Source: Lignipirellula cremea (GTDB taxonomy: Bacteria; Planctomycetota; Planctomycetia; Pirellulales; Pirellulaceae). From it: a stretch of 64,000 nt of DNA. Shown piece after piece: positions 1 to 9,676 of this stretch (position 1 is the stretch's first letter; every line of letters begins with the position of its first letter). Made by a program: the position numbers and the translations under genes. The stretch lies in assembly GCF_007751035.1 (NCBI RefSeq), contig NZ_CP036433.1, positions 3,081,001 through 3,145,000 on the forward strand. Direction: 5' to 3'. The notes under the pieces were generated by a model. The model was not told the origin of the DNA and did not search any database. It saw only the letters and a program-made list of their open reading frames with translations.

Positions 1-882
1 GAAAAGTACCGGGGCGAATCGGGCGGTCTGTATGGAAACGGCGCCAATGAACCGCCGACAGAACATCTGCAGGCGGCGCTGGCCCAGGCCGCCAGGGTCA
101 TGCCGCTTGATACGGCGGGAAAGCCGTCGCAGACGGGCAAGGTCGTGCTGATTTCCAGCGGCATGTCGAACGTCACCCAGGAATTCCAGCGGTTCTTGCA
201 GCTGGCCCAGGAGGACAAACTGAAGTCGTCGTCGCTGGTGATTGTGGATGGAGCGCAAGGCGGACAGGAGGCGTCGGACTGGGCCCGTCCCGACAATCGC
301 TTCCGCCAGGAACGGGCCGATCCCTGGCAGGTGCTGGAGCAACGGCTGCAGCAGGCCGGAGTTACGGCTGAGCAGGTGCAGGTGCTGTGGCTCAAGCAGG
401 CGCGTCGCAATCCGGCCGCGCTCGGCGAATTCCCACTGCACGCCCGGACCATGCAGGACGATCTGGTCCGCGTGCTGCAGGAGATGAAACGCCGGTTCCC
501 GAATCTGCGCATCGCTTATTTGAGCAGCCGCATTTACGCCGGGTATGCGGGCTCTCCGCTCAATCCGGAACCGTACGCGTATGAAACGGCGTTCACCATG
601 CGCTGGCTCATTCAGGACCAGATGCAGGGGACCGAAGCGCTGAACTTTGATCCCGAAAAAGGGGACGTCAAGGCGCCGCTGTTATTGTGGGGGCCGTACC
701 TCTGGGCCAACGGCGTGAAAGGCCGGAAGATCGACGACCTGGTCTGGCAGGCGTCGGACATGGCCCAGGATGGCGCCCATCCCAGCGACACGGGGCGCCA
801 AAAAGTAGCCAGTCAGCTGCTGAAATTCTTCCAGACGGATAAAACGGCGAGCTCCTGGTATCTGCAGTCGCCCGGAAAATAA
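1..882 (+). CDS. SGNH-hydrolase-like protein, 5' end outside the window
   Basis: The frame is open from base 1, so the gene starts left of the window; 293 residues are visible, ending at a TAA. Near the C-terminus is D257-G-A-H260 followed by PSDTGRQKVA, the D-x-x-H block V of SGNH/GDSL hydrolases. VVLISSGMSN and the IAYLSSRIY strand fit the same alpha/beta fold. The block I serine is not obvious, so the substrate (an ester or a glycan acetyl group) cannot be named. An ATG at 100 lies inside the frame, but nothing marks it as the true start because coding-like sequence continues upstream of it. A hairpin terminator follows directly. Family assignment is moderately secure; activity is inference. 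Confidence 0.7.
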   Translation, partial: EKYRGESGGLYGNGANEPPTEHLQAALAQAARVMPLDTAGKPSQTGKVVLISSGMSNVTQEFQRFLQLAQEDKLKSSSLVIVDGAQGGQEASDWARPDNRFRQERADPWQVLEQRLQQAGVTAEQVQVLWLKQARRNPAALGEFPLHARTMQDDLVRVLQEMKRRFPNLRIAYLSSRIYAGYAGSPLNPEPYAYETAFTMRWLIQDQMQGTEALNFDPEKGDVKAPLLLWGPYLWANGVKGRKIDDLVWQASDMAQDGAHPSDTGRQKVASQLLKFFQTDKTASSWYLQSPGK

Positions 883-901
883 AGGATCTTTCTGGAATCG
901 C

Positions 902-926
902 CGCTCCCAGGGATGGGAGCGTTTTT
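902..926 (+). terminator. Rho-independent terminator
   Basis: A 7-bp perfect stem (CGCTCCC 902-908 with GGGAGCG 915-921) is followed by five Ts. It lies 20 bases after the stop codon of the SGNH-like gene. Confidence 0.75.
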
Positions 927-1054
927 CCTGGCGCTGCGAAGGCCGCCGACAGCACCGGAAAAACGTCCTTGCGGCGCCAAGCTACTTGCATGCTGCTTCC
1001 AGGTTGATACCGTGGCATATCAGGAATGCTTGGGAATTTAACAGGAAAGCGGCC

Positions 1055-4000
1055 ATGATGCCCATTTTGATACGCACGTTCCAGCGCGGGAGTTGGCTGT
1101 ACGGATTGCTCTTCTTGGGTGTCTGGGCCATCGCTCTGGGCGAAGAGAACGTCGTCCTGGCCGAGCGCCCGGCGTTTGTGGCCGTGCTGCGAAACGGCGA
1201 GCGGATCGAAGCGGACAAGCTCGAAAACTGGCACAATTCCAACAGCGAACCCAAGCTGGCGGGAAAGCCGTTGCTGGAAGGCGGTAATCCGATGCGCTGG
1301 GTGCGGGATCGCACGCTTGCGCCGGGTCCGCTGCCTGACGCGTATGTAGAAATGTACGGCGGCGATCGTTTGCCAGGCGAAGTCCAGGCCCATCTGCCTG
1401 CCGACCCGAATGCTTTTGTGGCGGCCCCGCAGCGGTTCAAAGTGCGGCCTGCCATGCCGCTGGCGCCTCCGCAGGAATGGCACGATTCCGAGGTGCATGT
1501 TATCGCTTCGTTTGTGCAGCGGATTGTGTGGCGTCGGGAGCGAGAGGCATACGACCCGGGGCATGCGTACCTGCGGGACGGCCGCGTGTTGTCCTTTCGT
1601 TCCGTCCGCTTTGGCTCCGACTATGTCGACCTGTTGTCGCCGACCGGCCTGCATAAAGTGGCCTTCCGGGAAATGGCCGAACTGCATCTGCCGCAGCGCG
1701 ACGCCTGGGATTCGTACCTGGATGAACTGGCCGTGCTGGCTCCGGCAGGGGAGACAACCTTGCTGCAGATGGAAACGGTTTCCGGAGCCCAGGTGACGGG
1801 ATCGCGGTTGCGGTTCCAGGCGGCTGTGAAAGGGAACTCGGCCGATTTTCGTCGCTGGACGCATGGCCTGCAGCCGGCGTGGTGCCAGGAGACGCTCTGG
1901 ATGATGGGGGACGATATCTGGATTCGCCGGGCGTTTGCTCCGCATGAGATGCCGTTGTCCCGGTTGACGCCGACGGTCGTCAAACAGGCGTCGCTGATTT
2001 CTGCTGGCGCCTGGCCGGTGCGTCGGGACCGGAACGCCCGGGGCGAAACGCCTTCCGCCGGCGGGAAAGAGTATGGCTATGCGCTGGGGCTGCAGGGCGC
2101 CGGGACGCTGCAGTTCCAGCTGCCGGAGATCGCCCAGTATTTCCGCACCGAGATCGGCATCGATGACGCCGTGGGACGCGGCGGTTGTATCAGGGCGAAA
2201 GTCTATACCGGATCGGGCGACACCCAGGTGTACGACAGCGGGTTCCTCCGCGGCGACAGTAACACGGTCGATACAGGCAACCAGACCATCACGGCGCCTG
2301 GCGTTTTGAAATTAGAAATTGACGCCGCCCATGCGGGTCGTCCGGCGGGGGCCGATCCGTTTGACATTCGCGATCTGGCCGACTGGCTGGACCCCACGAT
2401 CCTGCTGGACGCCAACCGCCTGCACGAGCAGATCCGGGCGCGTCTCTCACGCCAGGCTCCGGCTCTGGAAGGCTGGAAGTTTCTGTCGAAGGAGGACGCC
2501 CAACCCCAGTGGAAAACTTACTGGGACGAAGTCCACCCGACGCCGGGCGCTTTCCTGGCCAGTGTCGAAATGCCCGCAGGGGTAACGCTGGAACGGACCC
2601 TGCAGGTGCGTACGCAGGACCAGTATCTGCTGCTGTTTGTGCATTACCGTCCTTCCCAGGGAGCGGCTCCGAAGTTTGAGATTCGCGTCAATGGCGAGGC
2701 GGCTGCCGAGTTTGAGGCCCCGCCCCGTGACACGAGTCGCCGGAATCCGCCGCCTGTCTCCTTCCCATTGAAGCTGTACGCAGGGGCCGAGATTCGCATT
2801 GAGATCGCCCAGATCTCGCCGGGCGCGGTGACCTGGCAAGCGATGCTGACCGGGCAATTGCCGACGATCTTTGAGCTGTTTGAGGACGATGGAAAGTTTG
2901 CTGTTGTGCCGGCGGAAGAGCAAAGCGGCAAGGCCGTGCTGTACGCCGGCGATGCGCACTCTGGCAACCGATCGCTGAAGGTTACGCCCAGCGGGCAGTT
3001 CCAGCGGAGGTTTGCCGAGCCGCTACGAGTGCGCGAGAACCCCGAGTGGGGTGAATACCGTTACCTGCGGATGGCGCTGCGGAAGTTTGGCGGCGGGCGG
3101 GCCAGCCTGGAACTGGAGTATGCCGACTCGCTGGATCGACCGCTGCGGTACGATGCGGGCATGGGCGATCCCAGCCAGGGGGAAGCGAATCGGATCTGGA
3201 TTCAGAAGCTGCCCAGCGAATGGATCGTGCTGACGGTCGACCTGTATCGCGATTTTGGGGAGTGCGAAATCACGGCCCTTGCACTGAGCTCGCCCGACGG
3301 GGAGTACGCCCTGTTCGATCACATTTATCTGGGGCACGCCCAGAGCGATCTTGACGCCTTGCCGGCGGTGGCGACGCCCGACGCGGCCAACCAGAAGGCG
3401 CGTCTGGAACTGGTAAAAGGGGTGCTGGAAAAAGGGCTGCCGGCGACCGCTGTCATTGGTTTTCAGGATGGCCGTGTTGCTGCCGGGGTGATGGTCAGGG
3501 CGGACGGCTACTTGCTGACGGCGGGACATTTGATCGTTCGACCTGACGAACCCGCGGTGGTGCACCTGGCTGATGGCCGCACCATGAAAGCAAAAACGCG
3601 AGGCGTGTTTCGCGAGCTGGACCTGGGCGTCGTCAAACTCGAAGAGGGCGGATCGTATCCCATTTTGTCGATCAATACGGACTCCCAGTTGGATCCACGG
3701 GGACTTTATGTAGGCATCGTGCCGACCGTTCCGCTTACGACCGACGGACCGCCGAGGACGGAAGTTGCCGCCGTACAGCAGGTCTTTCGACGCCAGATCT
3801 GGACTGACCTGGATCTGCCCGACTGGCGGGCCGGCGGCCCGCTGCTGGATCAGGGCGGCCGACTGGCCGGCATCCACGGGCGCCGCAGTGAGTTTGGCGG
3901 CTTCCTTTATACGCGGCTGAACAATCTGGGCGACGCCCTGGATCGCATGTATCGCGGCGAGGTCTGGGGGAACTGGGCCACGGGAGCCGGGCCGCAGCTG

Positions 4001-4249
4001 GGGGCGACCGTTCGCAGTGTCCGCGAAGGCGCTCTGATTACCGCGGTGGACCCGGACACTCCGGCGGCTGCAGCAGGACTGCAGGTCGAGGACATCCTCA
4101 CCCGGGTGGAAGGTCGCAGCGTGGTTAGCCTGGCCGATATCGAAGAGCAACTGGCAGACAATAACCCGGGCGACGAGGTCGCCGTGGAACGCCTTCGCGG
4201 CGAGCAGAAAGAAACGGTCATGTTAAAGCTGACGCTGCGGGTTCCCTGA
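1055..4249 (+). CDS. Secreted trypsin-like/PDZ protein lacking the catalytic serine
   Basis: The 1064-residue product begins with a signal-peptide-like stretch (LLFLGVWAIALGEENVVLAE). ATG 1055 is preferred over upstream TTG codons because AGGAAAG lies about 7 bases before it and the signal sequence follows. The first 750 residues are a beta-rich region I cannot assign, apart from jelly-roll-like segments. Residues about 800-960 form an HtrA-like chymotrypsin fold with His825 (LTAGHLI) and Asp856 (ELDLGVVKL). The position of the nucleophilic serine in GNSGGP is Ala926 (WRAGGPLLD). A PDZ domain occupies about 978-1060 (DPDTPAAAAGLQVEDIL). The protein is therefore probably a non-catalytic, peptide-binding HtrA relative in the periplasm. 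The next gene starts 129 bases downstream on the same strand. Confidence 0.85.
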   Translation: MMPILIRTFQRGSWLYGLLFLGVWAIALGEENVVLAERPAFVAVLRNGERIEADKLENWHNSNSEPKLAGKPLLEGGNPMRWVRDRTLAPGPLPDAYVEMYGGDRLPGEVQAHLPADPNAFVAAPQRFKVRPAMPLAPPQEWHDSEVHVIASFVQRIVWRREREAYDPGHAYLRDGRVLSFRSVRFGSDYVDLLSPTGLHKVAFREMAELHLPQRDAWDSYLDELAVLAPAGETTLLQMETVSGAQVTGSRLRFQAAVKGNSADFRRWTHGLQPAWCQETLWMMGDDIWIRRAFAPHEMPLSRLTPTVVKQASLISAGAWPVRRDRNARGETPSAGGKEYGYALGLQGAGTLQFQLPEIAQYFRTEIGIDDAVGRGGCIRAKVYTGSGDTQVYDSGFLRGDSNTVDTGNQTITAPGVLKLEIDAAHAGRPAGADPFDIRDLADWLDPTILLDANRLHEQIRARLSRQAPALEGWKFLSKEDAQPQWKTYWDEVHPTPGAFLASVEMPAGVTLERTLQVRTQDQYLLLFVHYRPSQGAAPKFEIRVNGEAAAEFEAPPRDTSRRNPPPVSFPLKLYAGAEIRIEIAQISPGAVTWQAMLTGQLPTIFELFEDDGKFAVVPAEEQSGKAVLYAGDAHSGNRSLKVTPSGQFQRRFAEPLRVRENPEWGEYRYLRMALRKFGGGRASLELEYADSLDRPLRYDAGMGDPSQGEANRIWIQKLPSEWIVLTVDLYRDFGECEITALALSSPDGEYALFDHIYLGHAQSDLDALPAVATPDAANQKARLELVKGVLEKGLPATAVIGFQDGRVAAGVMVRADGYLLTAGHLIVRPDEPAVVHLADGRTMKAKTRGVFRELDLGVVKLEEGGSYPILSINTDSQLDPRGLYVGIVPTVPLTTDGPPRTEVAAVQQVFRRQIWTDLDLPDWRAGGPLLDQGGRLAGIHGRRSEFGGFLYTRLNNLGDALDRMYRGEVWGNWATGAGPQLGATVRSVREGALITAVDPDTPAAAAGLQVEDILTRVEGRSVVSLADIEEQLADNNPGDEVAVERLRGEQKETVMLKLTLRVP

Positions 4250-4378
4250 TTGACGGGGCGGCCAGGCGGGAAATGAGCTAAACTACGTGAAGAATCTGGC
4301 CTCGCTCTCGCCTGTATTTCGAGCGGGAAAGAACGCCGGGAACAGCCGCTTTCACGACGGGATAGGTCGTTCAAACCG

Positions 4379-5434
4379 ATGATGGATGCTGCCTCGCCTT
4401 ATCGCCTTGACCAGCCAGCCGCCAAACGGACGGTCCCGGCCTGGGTCCTGTCGGCCCTGATCCACATGGCCGCCCTGCTGCTGCTCGTACTGGTCCTGCA
4501 GCAGGCTGGCCCGCAGGGTTTGCCGGGCGAACCGGACCGTCCAGCGGGGATCGTCCTGGTGCAACAGACGAGCGACCAGCAGACCGAGTACTTCTCTGAC
4601 GAGGACTCCGACACCGCCGAAGAAGCGGCCGGCGGGGCCGCGTCGCAGGCCAGCGAAAGCGACTCGCCTGACCCGGCGGAAACTCCCTTGCCGTCGGCCG
4701 CCCTGGCCGAATCGATGCAGCTTGCCGAGCTGGACTTGCCGGCCATCAATCCGGCCCTGCTGGGGGACCCGAACGAGCTGATCGTCACGCCCAACTTGCG
4801 CGGCGGCGGCCGTCCTGTTTTTGAAACCTCCAACGACGATGCGTTCGTTGAGGCCGAGCAGCAGGCCAGGCGCCTGCGGAACAAAAAGCCCAGCGGTCCG
4901 CCGGGTTCGCTGTCCCTGTTTGGCGGCTCCACGGCAGTGGGTCATTCGTTCGTCTTCGTGATTGACCGCTCCCGCAGCATGGGCGGCGAAGGGCTCGGCG
5001 CGTTGACGGCCGCCCAGAAAGAGCTGCAGAACCAGCTGGCCCGTTTGTCGACGACGCACTCGTTTGAGATCGTCGCTTATCATCATCTGCCCTATTACCT
5101 GGGCGACCGCAGGCTGCTGCCGGCGACGGGGGCGAACCTGGCCAAGGTCAAACCGTTTTTCGACGGCCTGGCCGCGTTTGGCGGCACCGACCACGAGATG
5201 GGAATCCTGGCGGCGCTGCGACTGGAGCCGGACGTGCTGTACTTTCTGGCCGACGGCGGCGATCCCTTTTTGAACGCCGCCCAGCTGAAGCGGATCCACG
5301 ATCGGGCCGCCGGCGTGACGACCATTTACTGCATTGAGTTCGGCTTCGGCGAAACGCCTGAGCCCGACAACTTCATGCAGCAACTGGCCGCCCAGAACGG
5401 CGGCACGTACGCCTACATCAACATGCGAAAGTAA
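4379..5434 (+). CDS. Membrane-anchored VWA-domain protein
   Basis: The 351-residue protein has one N-terminal membrane segment (about residues 21-41, WVLSALIHMAALLLLVLVL). A long acidic Ala/Ser/Glu-rich linker follows, then a von Willebrand factor A domain (about 185-345). The metal-ion site motif DxSxS is intact as Asp196-Arg-Ser198-Arg-Ser200, and a Thr (FGGTDHEMG) and an Asp (FLADGGDP) sit where the remaining ligands are expected. VWA domains bind protein partners through a divalent metal. The partner here is unknown. Two ATGs lie in tandem (4379 and 4382) without a strong ribosome site. It follows the protease-like gene on the same strand and may be co-transcribed with it. The end converges on the sulfatase downstream. 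Confidence 0.85.
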   Translation: MMDAASPYRLDQPAAKRTVPAWVLSALIHMAALLLLVLVLQQAGPQGLPGEPDRPAGIVLVQQTSDQQTEYFSDEDSDTAEEAAGGAASQASESDSPDPAETPLPSAALAESMQLAELDLPAINPALLGDPNELIVTPNLRGGGRPVFETSNDDAFVEAEQQARRLRNKKPSGPPGSLSLFGGSTAVGHSFVFVIDRSRSMGGEGLGALTAAQKELQNQLARLSTTHSFEIVAYHHLPYYLGDRRLLPATGANLAKVKPFFDGLAAFGGTDHEMGILAALRLEPDVLYFLADGGDPFLNAAQLKRIHDRAAGVTTIYCIEFGFGETPEPDNFMQQLAAQNGGTYAYINMRK

Positions 5435-5498
5435 GGCCGCCAGATTCCAAGTAGTGGACCTGGCCGCCCTGGGGCCTTCGTTTTGAAGCAGCAGTCCG

Positions 5499-6995
5499 CT
5501 ACTTCCCGGCCGGTTGTTCTTCGCTGGGGAACAGCGGGTACGGCTTGCTGGGCGTGTGCGCCTGCTGGAGCAGCGGCAACAGACGGGCGACCTGTTCGGG
5601 ATGGAGTTCGGCGATGTCGTTCTCTTCCGTTGGATCGGTGGTCAGCAGGTACAGTTCCGGCGGCAGCGGTTTGGCCGTCATGATGTCCCGCTGCACCAGT
5701 TTCCAGGGGCCTTGCCGGATGGCCCGTTTGCCGCCCCGTTCGCGAAACTCCCAGTACAGGTATTCGTGCCGGGGAGCGTCTTTTTTCCCCAGCAGCAGCG
5801 GCTCCAGGTTCAGGCCATCGATGTCTGTCGGGGCTTTGGCGCCGGCGACTGCGGCCAGGGTGGGCAGCAGATCCTGGAAGCCGCTCAGGTGATCGGTTGT
5901 CTGGCCGGGGGCGATCTTGCCGGGCCAGCGGATGATCAGCGGCACGCGGACGCCGCCTTCGTACAGGTCGCGTTTCATGCCGCGGTTGGAGCCGTTGGAA
6001 TTGAAGAACTCCATCAGGTGGCCGCCTTCCTGGTGCGGGCCGTTGTCGCTGGTGAACAGCAGGAGGGTGTTCTCTTCCAGCTTCAGCTCGGCCAGCTTGT
6101 CGACGATGCGGCCGACGCCCAGGTCGATATCACGCATCATGGCGGCGAAGCCTTTTTCCGGCGCCGGCCAGTCGCGATCGGCGAACGGGCCGAAGCTGGG
6201 CGTTTCCATCCCTTTTTCCGGCTGGGGGGCGTTCTGGGCTTCGTTGTTGGCGTGCGGCGTATTCAAGGCGTAGTACAGAAAGAACGGACGATCCTGGTTC
6301 GTCTCGATGAACTTGACGGCCTCGTCGATCAGCAGGTGCGGCACGTAGTCGACCTTTTTGCTGGCTACGCCGCGGCCGTCGCCCGACTTCCATTTTTCCG
6401 GCACCAGGTTATCCAGCGCGACCTTCTCGCCGTTGCGGATCAGGAACTCCGGGTAAAAGTTATGCGCGTGCCACATGCTGACATAACCGAAGAACTCGTC
6501 AAAGCCGTTCCGGGCCGGGTCATCGAGCGGCGGCACGCCGACGCCCCACTTGCCGATGCAGGCGGTGCGGTAGCCGGCTTCTTTCAGCACTTCGGCGAGG
6601 GTGACATCTTCCGGCAGGAGCGTGCCGGCCGTGTTCCCGCGGATGCGGCAATGGCCCGTATGCAAACCGGTAAGCAGCACGCAGCGCGACGGCGCGCAGA
6701 CGGTGCTGCCGGCGTAGTGCTGGGTGAACTGCAGCCCTTCGCGGGCCAACTGGTCGAGTCGCGGCGTCGGGATTGTTTCCGCGCCGTAGGAACCGAAGTC
6801 CCCATAGCCCGCGTCATCCGCCAGGATCAACACGATATTCGGCGGACGAACCGTTTCCGCCGCATGCCCAGACAACGCGAGGCCGGCGACGAGAAGCAGG
6901 GCGACGGGCAGCAGGCAGGCCGGCTGAAGTCCAAGCATGGGTTGCTGGCGGGAACTGGAGATTGATCCGGGTGCGAACGCGGCAAGGGAATTCAT
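5499..6995 (-). CDS. Secreted sulfatase (arylsulfatase family)
   Basis: The 498-residue protein is a type I, formylglycine-dependent sulfatase, predicted to hydrolyse sulfate esters on polysaccharides. The modified cysteine is Cys100 in C-A-P-S-R (TVCAPSRCVLLTG), and LADDAGYGD supplies the metal-binding aspartates. GKWGVG and FTSDNGPHQEGG are further family blocks. ATG 6995 was chosen because GAGAGG lies just upstream; a second candidate at 6938 (MLGLQPACLLPVALLL) begins directly at the hydrophobic signal core but lacks a ribosome site. The C-terminus PYPLFPSEEQPAGK ends close to the convergent VWA gene. Maturation needs a formylglycine-generating enzyme, which is not in this window. The natural substrate cannot be read from the sequence. 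Confidence 0.92.
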   Translation of the reverse strand: MNSLAAFAPGSISSSRQQPMLGLQPACLLPVALLLVAGLALSGHAAETVRPPNIVLILADDAGYGDFGSYGAETIPTPRLDQLAREGLQFTQHYAGSTVCAPSRCVLLTGLHTGHCRIRGNTAGTLLPEDVTLAEVLKEAGYRTACIGKWGVGVPPLDDPARNGFDEFFGYVSMWHAHNFYPEFLIRNGEKVALDNLVPEKWKSGDGRGVASKKVDYVPHLLIDEAVKFIETNQDRPFFLYYALNTPHANNEAQNAPQPEKGMETPSFGPFADRDWPAPEKGFAAMMRDIDLGVGRIVDKLAELKLEENTLLLFTSDNGPHQEGGHLMEFFNSNGSNRGMKRDLYEGGVRVPLIIRWPGKIAPGQTTDHLSGFQDLLPTLAAVAGAKAPTDIDGLNLEPLLLGKKDAPRHEYLYWEFRERGGKRAIRQGPWKLVQRDIMTAKPLPPELYLLTTDPTEENDIAELHPEQVARLLPLLQQAHTPSKPYPLFPSEEQPAGK

Positions 6996-7078
6996 GGGGC
7001 CTCTCGCGGGATGCAAGTCAAAGGGACGGGAGGGTTCAGAGTGGTTGACTGGCGGCCGCAATGCAAGCGGGAACGGCG

Positions 7079-9475
7079 TTACTGCAGCAAGCCGTAGAGC
7101 AGGACGTTCACGCCGATCTTGGCGGCGTCGGATTTGATATAGCCTTTGCACTCCAGCGATTCGCTGTTTTCCATCGCACAGCTGATATCGTAAGGGGAAA
7201 AGATCACGGCCAGCCGGCCATCGATTTCGATCCCTTCCAGCCGCGGCTCGATATCGCTCAGCGAAGCCGCCAGCCGTTCGTCGACCCGACGCTCTCGCGG
7301 GTTGCGCAAGGTCACGCGGGACAGATTATAGCCGTGCAGCTCGTCGGAAAAAATCGGATGGTCAGCCGGCAGACGGGCCAGCTCCTGTTCCGGGAAGATC
7401 GCTTTCATCTCGGCCCGGAACGCCTGGGCGAACGCTTCGCTGCCGCAAATGGAATCGACAAACAGCACGCCGCCGCGGTCCAGATACTCCCGCAACTGCT
7501 TCCGGGCGGCAGGAGAAAAGCGGAACGTGCGCCTTCCATGCATGAACAGCAGCGGGTAGTCGAACAGCTGGGGATCGGTCGGGGCCAGCATGCGGTGTTC
7601 TGGGCTGATGTTCAGCTTCAGCTGATCTTCGGCCAGACGCAGGATGTTGGGCCAGGCGTTGGGGGCGTCGTCGCTGCCGCCGGAGTGGCTGAGCTTGGGC
7701 ATGACCATCGTGCTGCGGGTGAGCGGCCCTGTATCGGACCGCGCCAGGTCGACGCTGGGATCCAGCTTGTCCTTCAGGTTCCGGTTGGTTGCGTAGGCCA
7801 GCACGTTGTGGCCGATCGCCATGCCGGCGGCGATATCCTTGGCGACGACGGCCGGGTAATCCTCGCCGGGGGCGCCGCGTTCCGGCTTCCAGAGTTCCCA
7901 GCGACAGGTCAGGCTTTCCGGGCAATACACGACGCTGGTCCGGCAACAGGCTTCCACGCCCCACAGCGGCCGCACATAGGCCGGGTCGACCGGTCCATCG
8001 GCGAACCAGACCGGATGATCGGGCGGCAGCAGCCGTAGCGGGCTATCGGGGAACAGCTCGGCGATCAGCGCGCGAAAGTCCCGGTCAAAGCCGTCGCCGC
8101 CGCAGTTCGCCTCCGCAAAGATGAATCCGCCCTGGTCGATATACTCGCGCAGCAGCTGCTTCTGTTCCGGAGAGAACCGCAGCTGTTCGCTGCCGGACAG
8201 GAACAGGACGGGCGTTTGCGCCAGGTCCTGCCCTTTGGCGGCCCGCATATCGATCGAGTGCCAGGACAGCTCTCGTTTCCAGGCGCGGCTGACGCTCTGG
8301 GTCAGGTTCTGGATGGCGGAGCGATGCTGGTTCCAGTCGCCATGCCGGGTGGCAGGACCGAACAGGCCCGCCTCGACGCTATGGATCAGCGGAGCAATCA
8401 CCACCGGTCGACGTCCTTTCCCCAGGAACAGCAGGGCAAAGGCCGTCGCAATGTGCGGGTTGGTTTCCGAGTGGCTCGCGCCTTTCCAGTAGCCGGAAAG
8501 CTTGTCCTGATGGGCGATTAGTAATTCGGCCCCGGCCCGGTACCAGTCATGCTCGCCCAGGAACCGCCGGCCCGACAGGCGACCGACCCGTTCCATGCCG
8601 TACAGGTAATACAGCAGATAGCCGGTTCCCGCCCCGCCGCGGGCGGCCGGCACGCTGGCGACGGAGAAGTGGCGTCCCATCCATTGCAGGGCCCGCTCCA
8701 CCGGAGCGTCGTCTCCATGGGGCGAACAGCATTGGATTCGGTCGTCCGCCACCACGGCGTCGCCGCCGGAAACCTTGCCGGAGGCGATGATCAAGGAGCT
8801 GATGCCGGCGCAGGTCATGCTGCCGGTGGCACGGTCCTCGGCCTCGTCGGGCGTATAGCTCCAGGAGCCGTCGTCGTGCTGGTTCCGCAGCCAATAGTCC
8901 AGCGTCAGCCGCCAGGTTTGCTGCTTGACCTTCACGCCGACCTTCTCTGCTTCGTGCAAGGCGAGCAGGGCGAACTGGGAATTGGAATTATCGCCGCGGC
9001 CAAAGTCGGACGAATAGGCCCAGGCGCCTTTGGCGTGGCCATTGGAAATCTGGGTCGCTTCCAGCCATTGCACATTCCGGGCGATGGCCAGCCGGTCTTT
9101 GTTGGGCTCGGCCGCACAAAAGACCATCGTCTGCAGGGCCACACTGTAAACCATGCCGGGCTTTTCTTTCGTGCGCAGATAGCGGAGCGCCTTCTGGATC
9201 GCTTCATCCTCGGGCGGCACGCCGCAATTGAGCAGGGCCAGCGCACAGAGCGCCGTTGTGCCGCCGGGCTGACCGACCCACTCGGGCCAGCTGCCATCGG
9301 TGCGGTTCTGGGCGCCTTTGAGATAAACCACGCCGCGGTCGATGGCGTCGGCGACCTGTTTGGCGGTCACGTCCGCTGCGTTCGCCGGCGCGGCCGATCC
9401 GGACATTGCCAGGCCCGCCAGCGTCGTCCACAGCAGTCCGGCCAGGAATCGTCGTCCCTTAAGGTTGCGCCTCAT
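7079..9475 (-). CDS. Terpene-cyclase-fold / DUF4159-like secreted protein
   Basis: The 798-residue product starts at ATG 9475, followed by a signal peptide (RRFLAGLLWTTLAGLAMSGSAAPANA). Residues about 40-340 carry squalene-cyclase/prenyltransferase-type alpha-alpha repeats (DGSWPEW, DGSWSYTPDE, GTGYLLYYLYGMERVG). The second half contains two related DUF4159-like units, each with the pattern LxLxGxxxxRFSPxxxxxLREYxDxGGxxFxxxxCG. The first is at about 405-600 and the second, ending near the C-terminus, has the typical DYPLLFMHGRRTFRFSP start. Such proteins are frequent in Planctomycetes and have no proven enzymatic role; the cyclase fold here is probably structural. The gene lies between a small membrane protein (183 bases upstream) and the sulfatase (83 bases downstream), all on one strand, so an operon is plausible. 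Confidence 0.85.
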   Translation of the reverse strand: MRRNLKGRRFLAGLLWTTLAGLAMSGSAAPANAADVTAKQVADAIDRGVVYLKGAQNRTDGSWPEWVGQPGGTTALCALALLNCGVPPEDEAIQKALRYLRTKEKPGMVYSVALQTMVFCAAEPNKDRLAIARNVQWLEATQISNGHAKGAWAYSSDFGRGDNSNSQFALLALHEAEKVGVKVKQQTWRLTLDYWLRNQHDDGSWSYTPDEAEDRATGSMTCAGISSLIIASGKVSGGDAVVADDRIQCCSPHGDDAPVERALQWMGRHFSVASVPAARGGAGTGYLLYYLYGMERVGRLSGRRFLGEHDWYRAGAELLIAHQDKLSGYWKGASHSETNPHIATAFALLFLGKGRRPVVIAPLIHSVEAGLFGPATRHGDWNQHRSAIQNLTQSVSRAWKRELSWHSIDMRAAKGQDLAQTPVLFLSGSEQLRFSPEQKQLLREYIDQGGFIFAEANCGGDGFDRDFRALIAELFPDSPLRLLPPDHPVWFADGPVDPAYVRPLWGVEACCRTSVVYCPESLTCRWELWKPERGAPGEDYPAVVAKDIAAGMAIGHNVLAYATNRNLKDKLDPSVDLARSDTGPLTRSTMVMPKLSHSGGSDDAPNAWPNILRLAEDQLKLNISPEHRMLAPTDPQLFDYPLLFMHGRRTFRFSPAARKQLREYLDRGGVLFVDSICGSEAFAQAFRAEMKAIFPEQELARLPADHPIFSDELHGYNLSRVTLRNPRERRVDERLAASLSDIEPRLEGIEIDGRLAVIFSPYDISCAMENSESLECKGYIKSDAAKIGVNVLLYGLLQ

Positions 9476-9641
9476 GCGTCTGCTTTCTATTCCTGAGGTA
9501 GACAGGTTTTCATCAAACCCGCGCCGTCGGTAGAGGGAGTTCGTGAGAAGCGTGGGTGCGGTCAGGGCAGTGATCGTCGCTTCTCCCAGCATTCTAAAGG
9601 CGTGAAGAGCAGAGGGGAATCCTCAGTTCGAGGTCGCCGGT

Positions 9642-9676
9642 TACTGGGGGGACGCCGGTTACTGGGGGGACGCCGG
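9642..9676 (-). repeat. 18-bp tandem duplication of a gene's last codons and stop
   Basis: Read on the minus strand, the unit CCGGCGTCCCCCCAGTAA occurs twice in a row. Each copy encodes PASPQ plus a TAA stop. The first copy ends the small membrane protein gene. The second repeats the same codons and stop immediately downstream, in frame. Confidence 0.8.

Noticed and set aside
668-1945. A 425-residue minus-strand frame over the first two genes
   Set aside because: Antisense to clear plus-strand proteins, without ribosome site or domain.
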